Below are positions 43,841 to 52,138 of a stretch of DNA of 64,000 bases, piece by piece. The DNA is from a virus. Numbering within the stretch: the stretch's first letter is position 1; every line of letters starts with the position of its first letter. The stretch lies in the IMG/VR virus record IMGVR_UViG_3300023178_000019, positions 34,564 to 98,563 of that record; one strand, written 5' to 3'. Position numbers and translations under genes: made by a program. A model generated the notes under the pieces. The model was not told the DNA's origin. It searched no databases and worked only from the letters and a program-made list of their open reading frames with translations.

Positions 43841-46800
43841 TTACCCAAAGATTAGAGTATATTCTAAGATAAGATCATCCATTTCTTCGGGACTAATAGA
43901 TGCGCTTGTACCTGCTGCACTTACAAAGGTACTGCCGTCCCATGCTTCTAGAACTTGAATGTCAGTGTTCCATCTCATCATACCAACTTCTGGTGTAAAT
44001 CCTGGTTGCTCTGCTGTAGTACCTGAAGGAATTTTTAATGCACCAGTAGTATTAAATTTTGTTCTGCCGCGGCTTGTATTTTTAATAGTTAATACATTTC
44101 CTGATGTGTTTTGTATCAATTCTCCGGACAAAGTAATATCGTCAATAACAAGATTTCCTGTTCCGTTAGCACGTAGTTCTAGATCTGCATTTGAATTTAT
44201 TGTTGTAACTATATTGCTATCTATAAAAACATCGTCAACAGTTAATCCACTAATGGTTATATTATCATTATTTACAGTTGCACGAAGATTCCCTCCAGTT
44301 ACTAATGTAATTGTATTGTCCGTAGGATGAGCTGTAACGCGAGTACCTCTATTATCAGAATAAATACCACCAAATGAAATATTATTTTGATTATATCCTT
44401 CAAAACTTGATGTTATACTATTATAACGAATGCTATAATCTATATTTGGTCTTTCAGTAGACAAGCCAAAAGGTAGTTGTATTGCTGATGTACTAATTAT
44501 ATTAATATTATCTGTTGCCAAAGTTATATCAGTTAAGCTAGTTGTCAAGGTATCAGAATTAAACAATAATTCTTGTAATTCTATATTACTGTTATCAAAA
44601 GTTCTTAACTCTAAATTAGAGTTGCTTTCAGTAGTTCTAATAACATTGTCAAAAATTTCAATATTAGAACTTATCAAAGCATTATTAAACTCAAAATTAG
44701 ATCCTATAACTATATTACTAGAAGTTAAATCAGTTGCTTGTAAATTATTAGTAACTTCTAAGTTATTTGTTACTATATTACCAACACCATTTGCTGATAG
44801 TTCTAAATCACTGTTTGAGTCTGTAGTTTCAATAAAATTATCGTTAAACAAAATGTTATCAAATTGTATTTCACTTTCTATATTTGTTGAACTTACAGTA
44901 ACATTACCTATAACATTTAAATTACCTTGTTGAGTTGTATTTCCTGTTAGTGTTATATCTCCAACAATGTTTGTATTTTTTAAATTTGTTATTCCATTAA
45001 CAGTTAAATTGTTTTCAATAACTACATTTTCTGGCAGTCGAACTATTTGGTTTTCCGAAGCACGTAATTCTAAATTTGCATTTGATATTGTAGTAGAAAT
45101 AAAATTATCGTCAATTTCTATAATGCTGTCAGTAATTACAATTTCATTAAGATTTAAATCTTGTTGTACTGTAATGTTGTTAGAAATAATACTAGCTGCA
45201 AATAAATCTTGTTTTGCTCGCATATTATTATTAGGTACTAAAATGTTTGCTGTTGAGTTTGCACGTAATTCAAGATTTGGACTATCATAATCGCCAAAGA
45301 ATAAAACTGGATTAAAATATCCAGGAGTAGCATTTTCTAACGAAAGAATTTCTTCAGTAATAGGTTGTATAAAAGCATTATATTCAGGATCAGGAGTCTG
45401 ACCATTTACAACATACTGCAACCAAGCAATATAATCTGTAGTAGTTAATGTTCCGCTTTGGTTAACATCTACATAATTATTGTTTATAAAAAAGTTTACA
45501 AGATTTTTGTCTTGTTGATCTGTATAATCTGCTGCTGTTGCTCCGTTAACTATTGATTGTATAATTTTAGGAATAGAAGAATTATCTGAAGATTCTGTTG
45601 ATAATCTTAGGCCTTCTGCTGTATTTTGTAGTATATTATTATCAATAGTTACTACAGGACCGATAAAATCACCTGTAGCTGTAAGTCCTCCAGCAACAAC
45701 AGTATTTCCAGTTTGCGTTATATCTCCTGTTTGAGTTATATTGCCCGTTAAGTTAACATCAGTATAGTTAACATCAACAGGAGTAAAGGCAGTAACAAAT
45801 CCGATATCTTCAAATGCAGAAATATTGTCCCATTCAACAATAGTATCAACAGCACGGAAAATAATATCAATAGATGTAGTTTGTGGAACAAATGATGCTG
45901 TTAGCAATTGATCTGCAACTAGACCAGTAGTTTCATTCCATTCAAATAATGTACCAACACCAGATTCGAATATTCTTAAATAAAATGCATTTGCATTTGA
46001 AACACTTCTAAACTGTGCTTCAAAGTCATATGTTTTTCCAGGTTCGACTACAATCTCTTGTGATACGTTACGTGCAGCACCTGTAGCATCAATTCTTAAG
46101 TTTCCGTTAACAGATGAAGCAGTGCCGCCACCTGCTTGAGCCCAACCATTTACATTTGTATTAAATGTTCCGTTAATTACAAGCTCTGGGCCGTACTCAT
46201 ATGTTGTTGCACCATTTTGTAAAAAGGTGTTTTTATTAACTACTAAATTATTTTCTAAATAAGCAGGACTTTCGATGTTTATAAATCCAGTTCCGCTTGC
46301 TCTTAGTTCTAAGTCTGCATTAGAAATATTTGTAGTAATATAATTTTGTGTAATGGTTATATCGGTTAGATCTGCATAATTAAATGCTGTTTGTAATGAA
46401 ACATTTATATTATTGCTAGTAATATCATTAACTAATAAATTATTATTAACTTCCACATCATTAGGTATTAATACTTTGCCAGTACCGCTTGCACGTAATT
46501 CTAAATCTGCGTTTGAAGTAGTTGTAGTAATTACATTGCCATCAAATAATATTTCTTCAAATTGTACTGCACCAGTAATGTCTAAATCTCCATCAACATA
46601 AAAGTTTGTTGCAGTTCTATTACCGGTTTGATTAAATGTTCCTGCAGAATTAAAAATTCCTTGAAAATTTGTTGACTGTAAAGTAGTAAGACCATTAACA
46701 TTTAAGTTATTATCAATTTGTACATCGTTACTAGGAACATAAATTTCTCCAATTCCACTTGCACGTAATTCTAAATTTGCGTTTGATGTATCAGTTGTGA

Positions 46801-48880
46801 TAACATTTCCATCTATACTAATGTCTCCAACTTCTGTTTTGTTTAACCAAGCATTTAGCCAAGGACGCTGTACTTCTCCTAAACTATGTACAGTATGTTG
46901 ATGAGGATTAAAATCTTGTTCAAATTCCACATTGAACACTAACCTGTCAGCAGCAGTATCTCTACCAGGTTGATCACCTGCAATATTTAATGTGCCACCA
47001 AAACTAAAATTATTAATAATATTTAAATTGCCGTTAACATTAGTATTATCGTTAAAATTAATAGTGTTTGTTCCGGCATCTAAATTTAATTCGTCAACTA
47101 CACTTACAATTTCGTTATCTGATATTCTTATATTTCCGGTTGTTATATATGCGCCATCAATAACACTTGTTCCGCCGGGTGTATTAACAACTAACCCAGA
47201 CAACGTTTCAATATCACCTGTATTAATGTTTAAACTTGTATTACCTGTTTCAAAATTTACAAAGAAATTATCGCCAACTCTAAAGTTACCAACTTGGTCT
47301 GTGCTTACATAATGAATTTGTCCTGAGTTTAATTCTACTACTTCATTTGCTTGTACAACTAAATCTAAATCGTTTGTTCTATCAGATCCTGCACCTATAT
47401 ACGCAAAGTTATGCTGTATCAGATACATTAGAGTATCAGCACCGTCTGCTACTGCACCGTATGTGCCGTAAACGTTTGCTGACCCAATTGAGCGCAATTC
47501 TGCACCATATATTACTGTGCTGCCATCTTCACTTGTTCTGCCAGTTGCACCATTAAATGCATACAATCCTCTGTTTGCGAAATATGTAAAACTGTTTAGC
47601 CATTCTACTCTAACACCGTTTGTCATATTAATAACATCAGCATTAGGTGAAATAAATGTACAACTATGAAATAGCATAGTAGCATTAGGACTTGCAGCAT
47701 TTAATTCTGCACCGTCTATCCAAGCCCCTCTACCTGCATCTCCGTCTCCTGGATTTGTTTCTTGTGTTAGTACCGTTACATTTTGAATATAAGGACTGCG
47801 TTCGCTCATTACAGCATTAGGTGCAAATCTAAATGCATATCCTTTATTGTTTACATTGTCATAGTAATGATTTTGAATAGTTAAATTAGCAATATTAGTT
47901 TTATCATTTAAATGAAAAACATCTTCACTCTGACTACTGGTATCTGGGGTGATAATAACATTACGTATGTCAGCACCAATAACAGATACATTAGATGGAA
48001 CAACCAAAGGTAATGCTTCTTGATACTCTCCTGGTGATACTATAATTGTAAATGGCTGATCTCCACTAGCTTCTGCTTTAGAAAGTGCAGCCGAAATAGT
48101 TGCCATCGGATCAAGATGATGATCACCACTATTATCGTCATTCCCTTCAACTGCAACAAATATTATGCCTCCGTGTTTTGTAAGAAGATTAACTCCGTTT
48201 AGGAAATATGCTTGTGTTCCTACTAATTGTCCGTTTAATAAATTTGTATATATAGAATTCCATATTTTTTGATCAGCACCTAAATTGTAAGTATCTGTAA
48301 TATCAGGAATAATATCAGAGTTAATGTCAGAATTAAATGTTACATCATCTGATGCTTGATCACCTAGTGTAATAGTTCCTTCAAAGGTAATATTACCCGG
48401 AGTATGCATATTACCAAAAACTTGTAAGTCTGCTTTTGTATCTGTAGTTGAATCATCATTTAAAAATCCATTACCGACTCTAACAGTTCCTGTTCCGTTA
48501 GGAGTAATATCTATGTCAGCATTTGATTCTACAGTTCTAATTGCATTATCATTAATTCTTATAGTACCATTATCTAATGTACTAAAAACAACAGCATCAG
48601 CTGCGTTTAAATAAAGATTACCTATTGTACTAAGTGTATTGTTATCAATAGTATATCCTGCTATATTAGAGAAATCGCTAATTAAATTTGTTGTTTGAAA
48701 AGTTTGAGATATTTCTAAATCAGTAGTTGGTGTAGAAGTATCAATACCAATCTTACTATTGTTAACATCTAGATATAAGAGCTGATTAGTATTAAGATCG
48801 TTGCGAAACGCAAGATCAATGCCATCACGCAATAAGTTATCTTTTAAAAGAGGACCGGATATTCTACCTACTTGTGCCAC
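43841..48880 (-). CDS. Large virion/tail fibre protein, 1679 residues, with CBM-like and dockerin-like inserts
   Basis: Paralogue of the 1577-residue protein: AQVGRISGPLLKDNLLRDGI, a lyase-like region (IFVAVEGNDDNSGDHHLDPM, FTIIVSPGEYQEALPLVVPS) and repeats of TTSNADLELRASGTGKVLIP type. Two inserts are absent from the paralogue. About residues 892-1030 form a jelly-roll-like domain (ELVINGTFNTNVNGWAQAGG, EIVVEPGKTYDFEAQFRS) as in CBM4/9-type modules. About 1117-1170 include YVDVNQSGTLTTTDYIAWLQ, a calcium-loop helix like a type I dockerin or EF-hand half. The start is GTG (48880), with GGAG 8 nt upstream; an ATG three bases earlier in the mRNA is in a different frame that stops at once. Confidence 0.77.
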   Translation of the reverse strand: MAQVGRISGPLLKDNLLRDGIDLAFRNDLNTNQLLYLDVNNSKIGIDTSTPTTDLEISQTFQTTNLISDFSNIAGYTIDNNTLSTIGNLYLNAADAVVFSTLDNGTIRINDNAIRTVESNADIDITPNGTGTVRVGNGFLNDDSTTDTKADLQVFGNMHTPGNITFEGTITLGDQASDDVTFNSDINSDIIPDITDTYNLGADQKIWNSIYTNLLNGQLVGTQAYFLNGVNLLTKHGGIIFVAVEGNDDNSGDHHLDPMATISAALSKAEASGDQPFTIIVSPGEYQEALPLVVPSNVSVIGADIRNVIITPDTSSQSEDVFHLNDKTNIANLTIQNHYYDNVNNKGYAFRFAPNAVMSERSPYIQNVTVLTQETNPGDGDAGRGAWIDGAELNAASPNATMLFHSCTFISPNADVINMTNGVRVEWLNSFTYFANRGLYAFNGATGRTSEDGSTVIYGAELRSIGSANVYGTYGAVADGADTLMYLIQHNFAYIGAGSDRTNDLDLVVQANEVVELNSGQIHYVSTDQVGNFRVGDNFFVNFETGNTSLNINTGDIETLSGLVVNTPGGTSVIDGAYITTGNIRISDNEIVSVVDELNLDAGTNTINFNDNTNVNGNLNIINNFSFGGTLNIAGDQPGRDTAADRLVFNVEFEQDFNPHQHTVHSLGEVQRPWLNAWLNKTEVGDISIDGNVITTDTSNANLELRASGIGEIYVPSNDVQIDNNLNVNGLTTLQSTNFQGIFNSAGTFNQTGNRTATNFYVDGDLDITGAVQFEEILFDGNVITTTTSNADLELRASGTGKVLIPNDVEVNNNLLVNDITSNNINVSLQTAFNYADLTDITITQNYITTNISNADLELRASGTGFINIESPAYLENNLVVNKNTFLQNGATTYEYGPELVINGTFNTNVNGWAQAGGGTASSVNGNLRIDATGAARNVSQEIVVEPGKTYDFEAQFRSVSNANAFYLRIFESGVGTLFEWNETTGLVADQLLTASFVPQTTSIDIIFRAVDTIVEWDNISAFEDIGFVTAFTPVDVNYTDVNLTGNITQTGDITQTGNTVVAGGLTATGDFIGPVVTIDNNILQNTAEGLRLSTESSDNSSIPKIIQSIVNGATAADYTDQQDKNLVNFFINNNYVDVNQSGTLTTTDYIAWLQYVVNGQTPDPEYNAFIQPITEEILSLENATPGYFNPVLFFGDYDSPNLELRANSTANILVPNNNMRAKQDLFAASIISNNITVQQDLNLNEIVITDSIIEIDDNFISTTISNANLELRASENQIVRLPENVVIENNLTVNGITNLKNTNIVGDITLTGNTTQQGNLNVIGNVTVSSTNIESEIQFDNILFNDNFIETTDSNSDLELSANGVGNIVTNNLEVTNNLQATDLTSSNIVIGSNFEFNNALISSNIEIFDNVIRTTESNSNLELRTFDNSNIELQELLFNSDTLTTSLTDITLATDNINIISTSAIQLPFGLSTERPNIDYSIRYNSITSSFEGYNQNNISFGGIYSDNRGTRVTAHPTDNTITLVTGGNLRATVNNDNITISGLTVDDVFIDSNIVTTINSNADLELRANGTGNLVIDDITLSGELIQNTSGNVLTIKNTSRGRTKFNTTGALKIPSGTTAEQPGFTPEVGMMRWNTDIQVLEAWDGSTFVSAAGTSASISPEEMDDLILEYTLIFG

Positions 48881-48899
48881 TCATATTCTCCTTGACACA

Positions 48900-48909
48900 G
48901 TATTTATTG
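48900..48909 (-). promoter_or_regulatory. Late promoter for the 1679-residue fibre gene
   Basis: The minus strand reads CAATAAATAC, about 20 nt before the GTG start at 48880. Confidence 0.55.
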
Positions 48910-48912
48910 AAT

Positions 48913-49599
48913 TTACTTGTCGAAATTATGTAGTACTGTTACAGGTTTGTTTAAGTCTACTGCTGAAGTAAATTCTAAATAGTAGCCTGTGAGTCTTGCT
49001 AAACCTGTTGCATCAGCAGTTCCGGCAGATGCTGCTGTAAATGTTGTTCCAGGATTATTATCTGCTGCACCGTGTTCTGAAACATAGTCTGTTACACCTG
49101 TTGCAGTAATAATATATTCTTCACCTATAACAAAGTTTCCTGACTCAACTTCTTGTCCAGTTCCTGTTGAACTTGGATTTTGAATTAATGTATAGTTAGT
49201 AGTTGATATTTGAAAAACGTTTTCAACAAATACTAAAACGTTTTGTGCTGCTGCTGGTGCAGTATATATTGTATTAGGGTCTTGACTATCTAGTGGACCA
49301 AATAGTGTAATAGTAGCATCACCATTACCTAAGTTTTGTTGTACAATACCAGGATCGTTATTTGGCTCTTTGTATCTTACACTGCGCCATTCGCCTTCTG
49401 AACGTATTTCTAATTCATTTAAGTCAGTGTTATATCTCATGTGTCCGTCTACTGGAGTAGATATAAATTCCGCAGATGTGCCTTTTGGTACAAGCATAAC
49501 GTTTGTAGTATCCATTATAACTTGTCCATTTATATCGTACTTTACGCCTTTACCGTAGATGTTACGTAAATTTGTGTTCTGCGCTTTTAATAATCTCAT
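48913..49599 (-). CDS. Virion structural protein, unknown
   Basis: 228 residues: MRLLKAQNTNLRNIYGKGVK, then SAEFISTPVDGHMRYNTDLN followed by ELEIRSEGEWRSVRYKEP. This last segment is the same 'MRYNTD....E...G.W' module found near the C-termini of the two large LELRANGTG-repeat fibres. A beta-rich C-terminal domain follows (LVFVENVFQISTTNYTLIQN, GEEYIITATG). Start and preceding stop overlap as TAATG, so it is translationally coupled to the gene before it. Likely a fibre or baseplate component. Confidence 0.6.
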   Translation of the reverse strand: MRLLKAQNTNLRNIYGKGVKYDINGQVIMDTTNVMLVPKGTSAEFISTPVDGHMRYNTDLNELEIRSEGEWRSVRYKEPNNDPGIVQQNLGNGDATITLFGPLDSQDPNTIYTAPAAAQNVLVFVENVFQISTTNYTLIQNPSSTGTGQEVESGNFVIGEEYIITATGVTDYVSEHGAADNNPGTTFTAASAGTADATGLARLTGYYLEFTSAVDLNKPVTVLHNFDK

Positions 49600-49946
49600 T
49601 ATACTTCCAAGTAACTAACTGACACTGCTAAGTTTGCTGCGTTTGTTGCATCTCCTACAAACGATAATTTTTCACCACTTTCTAATACAACTTTTTCACT
49701 ATCAAAAGTAAATGTTTCGCCTGCTGGCAAACTAAGTTCTCTAATAACACATGTTAATGCATTATTTAAAGGTTGATTATCTTTTAAGAAATGCATATCA
49801 AATGTAGCTGTTTCGTTTTCAGGTGATGCGCCGCTTGGTGAATATGTATTGCAAACCATTATACTTGTTATAGCATATATTTTATTCGCTGGTACAACAA
49901 GCACATCTGTTTGTGTATTTGTTAATGTTGCGTTTTCTAAAGCCAT
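49599..49946 (-). CDS. Small beta-sandwich virion protein (paralogue 3)
   Basis: 115 residues: MALENATLTNTQTDVLVVPA, KIYAITSIMVCNTY, TCVIRELSLPAGETFTFDSE, KVVLESGEKLSFVG, AVSVSYLEV. Same overall plan as the proteins at 18769-19089 and 38630-38959. AAGGAAATATA precedes the ATG. The stop is fused to the next start (TAATG). Function unknown. Confidence 0.6.
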   Translation of the reverse strand: MALENATLTNTQTDVLVVPANKIYAITSIMVCNTYSPSGASPENETATFDMHFLKDNQPLNNALTCVIRELSLPAGETFTFDSEKVVLESGEKLSFVGDATNAANLAVSVSYLEV

Positions 49947-49955
49947 TATATTTCC

Positions 49956-51242
49956 TTAAAATAACATGCTATAAAGCAATGCTCTACTTTTACTTATTAC
50001 TTCGTCTTGATAGTTATTTTCATTAACGAAGTATAACCCTGTTTTACCTGTTCCTTGTGCTTTCGAATATAATTTGATACCTTCTAACGGAGGATTAGGA
50101 TCTAATAAAATATCATCATCACCAGGTGTTTTAGTTATTTCTAATGTATCTTTAATTTTTACAGAACCGATACCAGAACTTGATAAAACTAAATCATCAT
50201 TACTTGACGATGTAAATATTTCAGTTCCTTTAATTTCAATATCTGCAAGATTTATTCTATTATTATAGAAATTAGTAATATTGTTGCCTTCAACGGTAAT
50301 AGATATTTCTGATTCAGCAGAAACAGTTCTTCCTGAATTACTTACATAAAAACTTTTATCTGCACCAATTGAATTTGCATCAAATTCAAAAGATGTTGAC
50401 GAAGGAACATCGGTAACTGTCCAGCTTCCTATTAACGATTGAATAATTGCGTCATTAGGACTTGATTGCACTCCAGTTATAGTTACTGTATCGTTAATAG
50501 CAAAACCGTGACTGTTTTGAGTTGTTACTAGTGTTCTAGGTCCAACTCCGATAATATTTAAAATTACGTTGTTTTTATCAACAACTTCAATTGATGAATT
50601 ATCTTCTTGGATTTTATCAATAACAACAGTTGCTAGACTATAATCAACAATATCTCTAACTGCTTTTGCATTAGGAATGTTATCATCGTCTTGTGTAATT
50701 TCATTAGTAATAGGATCTGGTGTAATAACACCGTTATCGTAATTCCAAATTTTTAGTTCATAATTGTTTGTGCCTGAAACACTTATAACTCCGTCATTAG
50801 TGTCAACATATAAATTATGATCTGATACTATACCCGAAGTCTTAATAGGAAGTATTTGTTCTGCACCGATATCTCCTTGGGTGCCTATCCAAGCACCTAT
50901 TCCTGTAACTCCGCCTAAGTCCCAACCAATGCCATCGTCATACACCCATCTTGAATTTGCTAGAGATCCTCTTTCAATTTCTATTCCTGAGCTTCTAGGT
51001 CTATCTAACGATACAGGTAATCCTGAAGATGTATTTCCTGCACTTAAAAGAAGAATGTTATCGTCTATAGTAGCTATAATCGATTCAATTGTAGTTGTAC
51101 CACCGTTTACTTCTAAATCACCTTTAACAACAACAGTTCCGCTCAAATTTCCTGTTGCGTTAGTTGTATCAAGAGTGATGGTTCCGCCGTCACCTGTTAT
51201 TATTCGATAATCTGTATCTGTGGTTCTTATAATCTTTGGCAT
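49956..51242 (-). CDS. Virion structural protein, fibre-like
   Basis: 428 residues: MPKIIRTTDTDYRIITGDGG, GTVVVKGDLEVNGGTTTIES, ATIDDNILLLSAGNTSSGLP, then SRWVYDDGIGWDLGG. A central domain (TTQNSHGFAINDTVTITGVQ) resembles the 'HgF..gd.v' segments of the giant fibres, and the end has LADIEIKGTEIFTSSSNDDL, VLSSSGIGSVKI, again the LELRANGTG-like shaft repeat. It is therefore a shorter relative of the fibre family. The ATG follows AGGAATTTCGA. Confidence 0.65.
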   Translation of the reverse strand: MPKIIRTTDTDYRIITGDGGTITLDTTNATGNLSGTVVVKGDLEVNGGTTTIESIIATIDDNILLLSAGNTSSGLPVSLDRPRSSGIEIERGSLANSRWVYDDGIGWDLGGVTGIGAWIGTQGDIGAEQILPIKTSGIVSDHNLYVDTNDGVISVSGTNNYELKIWNYDNGVITPDPITNEITQDDDNIPNAKAVRDIVDYSLATVVIDKIQEDNSSIEVVDKNNVILNIIGVGPRTLVTTQNSHGFAINDTVTITGVQSSPNDAIIQSLIGSWTVTDVPSSTSFEFDANSIGADKSFYVSNSGRTVSAESEISITVEGNNITNFYNNRINLADIEIKGTEIFTSSSNDDLVLSSSGIGSVKIKDTLEITKTPGDDDILLDPNPPLEGIKLYSKAQGTGKTGLYFVNENNYQDEVISKSRALLYSMLF

Positions 51243-51253
51243 TCGAAATTCCT

Positions 51254-51275
51254 AAAAAGGGGCATTAAGCCCCTT
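51254..51275 (-). terminator. Intrinsic terminator between the 129-residue protein and the fibre block
   Basis: Stem AAGGGGC/GCCCCTT with a 5-nt loop, followed on the minus strand by T residues. It lies right after the stop at 51279. The next gene starts only 12 bp further, so partial read-through is likely, giving more of the 129-residue protein than of fibres. Confidence 0.7.
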
Positions 51276-51278
51276 AGA

Positions 51279-51668
51279 TTAGATTGCAGTTAATACTAGT
51301 ACGTTTGCTGTTGAATCGTCAGTAACAGTCCATGTATAACGATTGTTATTAAAATCAAACATTGTACGGTTGTGTACTTTACGAATGTTTACAGCACTTT
51401 CTCCGGCTACAAAACCTTGTAGAACCATTTCGTTAGCTGCTAGTGATCCAATTGCTTTGTCAACTAGTGTACATACACCTGTGTTACCTGATGTTCCATC
51501 TGGATCATCGTGACAGTTAAATTTTGTTTCTGAGCGTTGTGATAAAATTACACCGTTGCCAACTGCTGCGTTAGCACCAATTTTACACATTACTGTTAGG
51601 TTATTACCTTCAGTACCTGCTGAACCTTCAGTAGCACCAAAGTATCTTTTGTTTAATGGGCGTCCCAT
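51279..51668 (-). CDS. Abundant-type virion protein next to gp23, unknown
   Basis: 129 residues beginning MGRPLNKRYFGATEGSAGTE. Ala/Gly/Asn-rich beta protein with VGNGVILSQRSETKFNC and a C-terminal MFDFNNNRYTWTVTDDS. Two Cys only. No known domain. A late promoter, a structured leader, AAAGGAG upstream of the ATG and a terminator directly downstream make it a separate, strongly expressed unit, as expected for a high-copy head or tail decoration protein. That role is inferred from expression signals and position. Confidence 0.65.
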   Translation of the reverse strand: MGRPLNKRYFGATEGSAGTEGNNLTVMCKIGANAAVGNGVILSQRSETKFNCHDDPDGTSGNTGVCTLVDKAIGSLAANEMVLQGFVAGESAVNIRKVHNRTMFDFNNNRYTWTVTDDSTANVLVLTAI

Positions 51669-51689
51669 AATTATCTCCTTTGTTTAATC

Positions 51690-51758
51690 ATTGCCGTTCT
51701 AGGGTCTACGCGGTGAGTTTCCGCATAAGTCCTCAATAGAGGCTCCTATATGACAATA
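51690..51758 (-). promoter_or_regulatory. Structured three-way-junction leader of the 129-residue gene
   Basis: On the minus strand: a closing helix TAGG/CCTA (possibly extended by ATTG/CAAT if transcription starts early enough), hairpin CCTC-TATT-GAGG and a 7-bp hairpin TATGCGG/CCGCGTA with loop AAACTCA. It begins right at the predicted late transcript 5' end. Not a known riboswitch to me; perhaps a stability or translation element. Confidence 0.5.
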
Positions 51759-51768
51759 GTATTTATCC
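51759..51768 (-). promoter_or_regulatory. Late promoter for the 129-residue gene
   Basis: The minus strand reads GGATAAATAC, about 6 bp after the terminator T-run of the upstream ncRNA and about 90 bp before the ATG at 51668. Confidence 0.65.
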
Positions 51769-51773
51769 AAAGA

Positions 51774-51800
51774 GAAAAAAGCCCGCACAGTGGCGGGCTC
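51774..51800 (-). terminator. Intrinsic terminator of the ncRNA
   Basis: GC-rich stem AGCCCGC/GCGGGCT with a 6-nt loop, followed on the minus strand by six T. It is oriented to end the transcript coming from the sigma70-like promoter at 52027-52056. Confidence 0.85.
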
Positions 51801-52020
51801 TAAGAATAAGCAAAATAGGTAGGACTCGGTTACACCTACAAGCCGCGGACCAAATACCATTTCATCTCCGCAACAACCTGCTTCCGCTCGGTAGAGCGAT
51901 GTGACACTGCCTGTTTCCAGTACAACGCCTGGGTACCACCCCTAAGCAGTCAAGTTCGACGCTCTGGTAAACGCCTCTTCCTTGCACTATAAACATTGAC
52001 TAGCTAAGTCTTTGTTGCTT
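51774..52020 (-). ncRNA. Candidate independent structured ncRNA, about 240 nt
   Basis: The stretch has no ORF on either strand worth calling but is GC-richer than its surroundings and lies between a sigma70-like promoter and an intrinsic terminator on the minus strand. Internal complementarity is dense: AGAGCG with CGCTCT, CTGCTT with AAGCAG, CCAG with CTGG, CGCTC/GAGCG hairpin, GCGGA with TCCGC, and GTAGG with CCTAC near the 3' end. I compared it by eye with tmRNA (no tag ORF, no T-arm/CCA), RNase P, SRP and 6S RNA and found no convincing match. It could be a phage regulatory RNA or RNA with a structural or sponge role. Confidence 0.6.
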
Positions 52021-52038
52021 ATGTTATTAATATAACAT
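52021..52038. repeat. Inverted repeat at the ncRNA promoter -10 region
   Basis: ATGTTAT-TAAT-ATAACAT: two perfect 7-bp arms around a 4-bp centre, overlapping the -10 of the ncRNA promoter. It may be an operator or a 5' hairpin of the transcript. Confidence 0.5.
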
Positions 52039-52056
52039 CTTTATAGTAAAAGTCAA
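52027..52056 (-). promoter_or_regulatory. Sigma70-type promoter of the ncRNA
   Basis: On the minus strand TTGACT (52056-52051) is followed by TATATT with a 16-bp spacer or TATTAA with an 18-bp spacer. Unlike nearby structural genes it has no TAAATA late motif, suggesting early or constitutive transcription by host RNA polymerase. Confidence 0.6.
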
Positions 52057-52110
52057 CCACTTTTTATAGAAAATTAATGATTTTCTGCAAGATTTTTTTT
52101 AAAAAGTGTG

Positions 52111-52134
52111 TTTAAATAATAGTTGAAAGGAGAG
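52111..52134 (+). promoter_or_regulatory. Promoter-like motif and strong ribosome binding site of pqqA
   Basis: TTTAAATAAT at 52111-52120 resembles the late motif. AAAGGAGAG at 52126-52134 is one of the strongest Shine-Dalgarno sequences in the window and stands 4-6 nt from the ATG at 52139. Confidence 0.5.
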
Positions 52135-52138
52135 CATT

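Noticed and set aside
51774-52060. A two-piece or standard tmRNA in the ncRNA region
   Set aside because: On neither strand could I find a tag-peptide ORF, a T-arm with matching stem, or an acceptor stem with CCA in the right place. A GGACCA on the plus strand has no pairing partner and no promoter.
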